The notes under the pieces are model-generated. The model was not told the origin of the DNA. It saw only the letters and a program-made list of their open reading frames with translations, and ran no database searches. From contig NZ_JAAKEB010000004.1 of the NCBI RefSeq assembly GCF_011038965.1, positions 121,090 through 185,089 on the forward strand: 64,000 nucleotides of DNA. The letters are read 5' to 3'. Positions 61,578 to 64,000 of the stretch are shown here, one piece after another; position 1 is the first letter of the stretch; each line of letters starts with the position of its first letter. Origin of the DNA: Adlercreutzia sp. ZJ141 (GTDB taxonomy: Bacteria > Actinomycetota > Coriobacteriia > Coriobacteriales > Eggerthellaceae). The translations under genes were made by a program, and so were the position numbers.

Positions 61578-62795
61578 GTGGAGGAACTAGATCTGTCGAA
61601 CGCGGGCTTTACTACGCGCGCCATTCATGCTGGACAGGAGCCTGACCCAGCCTACGGTGCGCTGGCGACTCCTATTTACCAAACGTCGACGTTTTGTTTC
61701 GACAGCATGGAAGATGGTATCGCGAAATTCGAGGGCACGATACCTGGTTACGTGTATTCGCGTGGCGGCAACCCCACCGTGCGTGCGCTCGAGCTGAAGA
61801 TGGCTGCCATTGAAGGCGGCGAGGACTGTGTTGCCACCGGCTCGGGCATGGGAGCTGTGGGTTCGGTGATGATCGGGCTATTGCAGGCAGGCGACCACGT
61901 AATCGTGGGCGACTGCGTGTATGGCTGCTCGAATGTGGTCATTCGCGACGTGCTGCCGAAGTTCGGCATTGAGGTCACGCCGGTCAATACAGGCGACCTC
62001 GACGCGGTTGCTGCAGCTATCAAGCCCAACACGAAGATGATCTACTTCGAAACGCCCACGAACCCCATGATGCGTCTCACCGACATCGCCGGTGTTGCGC
62101 AGGTAGTGGGCGAGCGCGACATTAAGGTTGTCGTTGACAACACGTTCGCTCCGCCGCCAGTGCAGTATCCGCTCGCTTGCGGTGCCGACATCGTGCTGCA
62201 TAGCGTGACGAAGTATCTGAACGGTCACGGCGATGTTATTGCAGGTGTCATTGTGGGTTCAGCTGATGATATCGCGCAAATTAAGAACATCGGCGTTACC
62301 AAAACATGCGGATGCTTTTGCTCGCCGTTCGATGCGTTTTTGATCATTCGTGGCTTACAGACGCTTGAGTTGCGTGTGCGCCGTCACTGCGAAAGTGCGC
62401 TGGCTGTTGCGCGCTTCCTGGAAAGCTCACCTGCCATTGAGCGTGTTTTGTACCCGGGTTTGGAGAGCTTCCCCGACCATGCGATTGCCAAGAAGCAGAT
62501 GAACGGCTTGTACACGGGTATCCTGTCGTTTGAGCTGAAGGACGGCCTCGGTGGACGCAGCCGATTTGAGGCGGGTAAGCAGGTGGTCAACGCCATGAAG
62601 CTCGCACACGTTGCGGTGAGCTTGGGCGATCCGGCGTCGCTTGTACAGCACCCGGCCAGCATGACGCATCACAACGTGAGCAACGAGGTGAAAGCCAGCA
62701 TGGGTATTACCGATGGCATCATTCGCTACTCGGTGGGCCTTGAGGATACAGACGACATCATCGCCGACTTGAAGCAGGCGCTCGCCACGTTGTAG
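61578..62795 (+). CDS. megL: Methionine gamma-lyase-like trans-sulfuration PLP enzyme
   Basis: A 405-residue Cys/Met metabolism enzyme: YSRGGNPTV, TGSGMGA and the PLP lysine K212 in SVTKYLNGHGD. Tyr115-Gly-Cys117 (DCVYGCSN) matches the Tyr/Cys pair that marks methionine gamma-lyase, so it probably cleaves methionine to methanethiol, ammonia and 2-oxobutanoate, and may also act on selenomethionine. GTG start with AAAGGAGGA 7 bases upstream. Cystathionine gamma-lyase is the alternative. Confidence 0.85.
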   Translation: MEELDLSNAGFTTRAIHAGQEPDPAYGALATPIYQTSTFCFDSMEDGIAKFEGTIPGYVYSRGGNPTVRALELKMAAIEGGEDCVATGSGMGAVGSVMIGLLQAGDHVIVGDCVYGCSNVVIRDVLPKFGIEVTPVNTGDLDAVAAAIKPNTKMIYFETPTNPMMRLTDIAGVAQVVGERDIKVVVDNTFAPPPVQYPLACGADIVLHSVTKYLNGHGDVIAGVIVGSADDIAQIKNIGVTKTCGCFCSPFDAFLIIRGLQTLELRVRRHCESALAVARFLESSPAIERVLYPGLESFPDHAIAKKQMNGLYTGILSFELKDGLGGRSRFEAGKQVVNAMKLAHVAVSLGDPASLVQHPASMTHHNVSNEVKASMGITDGIIRYSVGLEDTDDIIADLKQALATL

Positions 62796-62869
62796 CGTAT
62801 GTGTTCGTGCTTCTGTCGCGGCTGCGATGAGAGTCCAAACGTATATCGATGGACAGTATTGTGGTGCCC

Positions 62870-62912
62870 ATGTCTCCCAAAGCACTTCTCGCTTTGGGAG
62901 ACATGTTTTTTT
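62870..62912 (+). terminator. Terminator of the aminotransferase-ABC-megL operon
   Basis: ATGTCTCCCAAAGC and GCTTTGGGAGACAT, 14 bp with a 7-base loop, then G and seven T. Confidence 0.95.
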
Positions 62913-63124
62913 CTGAGCGAAAGCACGAAAAGAAAATGCGAAAAAGGGTTCACGCTAGAGACATTTTGTGCAGAGTGTCTCCATTTCTCGTATTCTTCAG
63001 AGCGAAAAGTTATGCATGAATTGGGACAAATTGCGAGCTGAATATGCGCAAAGAAATTTGTGAACGCGATAATATCCAATGAATGATTATTAACATGTAT
63101 GAGTCAAAGATAAAGGGTTCAAGA

Positions 63125-63144
63125 AATTGTGCAACTGCACAATT
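63125..63144. promoter_or_regulatory. 20-base operator-like palindrome
   Basis: AATTGTGCA-AC-TGCACAATT, nine-base perfect arms, 226 bases upstream of the amidinotransferase start. Confidence 0.55.
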
Positions 63145-63333
63145 AATTTATCGAATGTGGGTCTAAATGGCACTCAAATTTGCCTGTTGCAGGTGAACAA
63201 AAAGAGTGTTTTAATGGATACATCGGCAATTCTGGTAGACGTGCGACGGAAAGGATTCAGGAGCACTCAAGGCACCAGTCTCCTTAATCTTCTTCTAACG
63301 TATCGGCTGCGAGATAGCTGCATAGCCAGTATA

Positions 63334-63352
63334 GGCAGAGAAGACCTCTGCC
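63334..63352 (+). promoter_or_regulatory. Hairpin just upstream of the amidinotransferase ribosome site
   Basis: GGCAGAG and CTCTGCC around AAGAC, ending a few bases before AAAGGAG. A second possible stem, GGCTGC with GCTGCATAGCC, lies just upstream. Possible translational control. Confidence 0.45.
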
Positions 63353-63369
63353 AAAGAAAGGAGACTGTC

Positions 63370-64000
63370 ATGGCGAAGATAGTCAAGTCTTGGAATGACT
63401 GGGATCCGTTGAAGCGCGTCATCGTTGGCCGCTGCGACAACTCCGTCATTCCTCCCGAGGAGCCCGCAACCTCTGAGAAGGTTCCTGTGGACTCCGACAT
63501 GCGCGGCATGTGGGGCCTGCGCCCGCTGCGCACTGTTGAGGTTGGCAACGCCTGCCTCGAGAACCTGGTTTCTGCTCTCGAAGAGCGCGGCGTGGTTGTT
63601 GACCGCCCGACGCCTCTGCAGTGGAACCAGAAGATCGGCACGCCTGACTTCACCAACGATTCCATGATGACCTGCATGCCTCCGCGTGACATCCTGCTCA
63701 CGGTTGGCAACGAGATCATGGCTTCGGCGAACTCCTTCCGTTGCCGCTACTTCGAGTATCTGGCCTACTGGCCGCTCATGAAGCAGTACTTCGACGAGGA
63801 CCCCGAGTTCAAGTGGACCCAGGCACCGCGTCCGCGCCTGACCGACAAGTCCTACAAGCACAACTACTACGATGAGAAGATCTCGCTGGAAGAGCGCCTG
63901 GAGCGCACCGCCAACAAGGACTTCGTGACCACTGAGGTCGAGCCGATGTGGGACGCTGCTGACATCATGCGTATGGGCAAGGACTTCTTCATCCAGCATG
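63370..64000 (+). CDS. Glycine amidinotransferase (AGAT)-like protein, cut by the window end
   Basis: The first 210 residues of an open frame. It closely follows the N-terminal half of animal L-arginine:glycine amidinotransferase: NDWDPLKRVIVG, TPDFTNDS, PPRDILLTVGNEI, RCRYFEYLAYW, KWTQAPRP, FVTTEVEPMWDAADIMRMGKD. The last of these carries the Asp of the active site; the catalytic His and Cys lie beyond the window. The family moves the amidino group of arginine to glycine, giving guanidinoacetate and ornithine. AAAGGAG precedes the ATG. Confidence 0.85.
   Translation, partial: MAKIVKSWNDWDPLKRVIVGRCDNSVIPPEEPATSEKVPVDSDMRGMWGLRPLRTVEVGNACLENLVSALEERGVVVDRPTPLQWNQKIGTPDFTNDSMMTCMPPRDILLTVGNEIMASANSFRCRYFEYLAYWPLMKQYFDEDPEFKWTQAPRPRLTDKSYKHNYYDEKISLEERLERTANKDFVTTEVEPMWDAADIMRMGKDFFIQH

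Larger units (their letters stand above)
62796..63369 (+). other. 574-base control region before the amidinotransferase gene
   Basis: No gene is supported. It holds a terminator (62870-62912), an inverted repeat GAGACA/TGTCTC (62958-62981), AACGCGATAA (63063-63072), a 20-base palindrome (63125-63144) and a structured leader ending in a hairpin at 63334-63352. Confidence 0.6.

Noticed and set aside
1..64000. CRISPR arrays, insertion sequences, prophage or rRNA
   Set aside because: No regularly spaced repeats, transposase, integrase, capsid or rRNA sequence was seen by reading.

Overview
The window reads as a chromosomal segment of an anaerobic, amino-acid-fermenting actinobacterium, most likely class Coriobacteriia (Eggerthellaceae-like). 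Grounds: moderately high G+C coding, GTG and TTG starts with strong Shine-Dalgarno sites, a glycine reductase (Stickland) system, several Tat-exported molybdopterin oxidoreductases with DmsB/NrfD/TorD partners, and a full selenocysteine apparatus. The assignment is inference from gene content. No phage, IS, CRISPR or rRNA was seen.

Layout. 1-2.1 kb: RNA methyltransferase and MazG. 2.4-7.2 kb: trxB-trxA-grdA(Sec)-grdC-grdD, closed by a terminator. 7.3-11 kb: TetR regulator, radical SAM protein, selB. 11.1-15.6 kb: DUF3841 protein, then grdX-grdE-grdB(Sec) and a terminator. 15.6-20.4 kb: ridA, a glyoxalase-nitroreductase fusion, ackA, XRE regulator and DUF4097 protein. 20.6-24 kb: an ATPase remnant, selA and fdhD. 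24.2-36.7 kb: a long minus-strand cluster (nucleoside hydrolase, phosphotransferase, ABC transporter, fused transferase, CCG protein, two TVP38 proteins, YdjY-like lipoprotein) opposite a LysR regulator; it resembles the ydjXYZ-ynjBCD region of E. coli. 37-49.5 kb: two molybdoenzyme systems facing away from each other. 49.9-54.7 kb: rhodanese lipoprotein, YedE, YedF-like and DUF3343 proteins, selD (itself a selenoprotein) and tRNA-Sec. 54.7-62.9 kb: leucine-rich-repeat protein, then aminotransferase, ABC importer, GldA-like dehydrogenase and methionine gamma-lyase. 63.4 kb to the end: a partial glycine amidinotransferase homologue.

How it fits together. GrdA, GrdB/E and GrdC/D reduce glycine to acetyl phosphate and ammonia, TrxB/TrxA supply electrons, and AckA makes ATP from acetyl phosphate. 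GrdA, GrdB and SelD carry in-frame TGA codons, and SelA, SelB, tRNA-Sec and SelD, all encoded here, decode them. YedE, the YedF-like protein and DUF3343 are probable selenium uptake and carrier proteins. The most interesting uncharacterised unit is the 24-37 kb cluster, whose combination of genes recurs near selenium or arsenic genes. Second is the amidinotransferase homologue beside a glycine-reducing system. A short motif around TTATCGCGTT recurs upstream of grdX, selA, the amidinotransferase and, in part, yedE.
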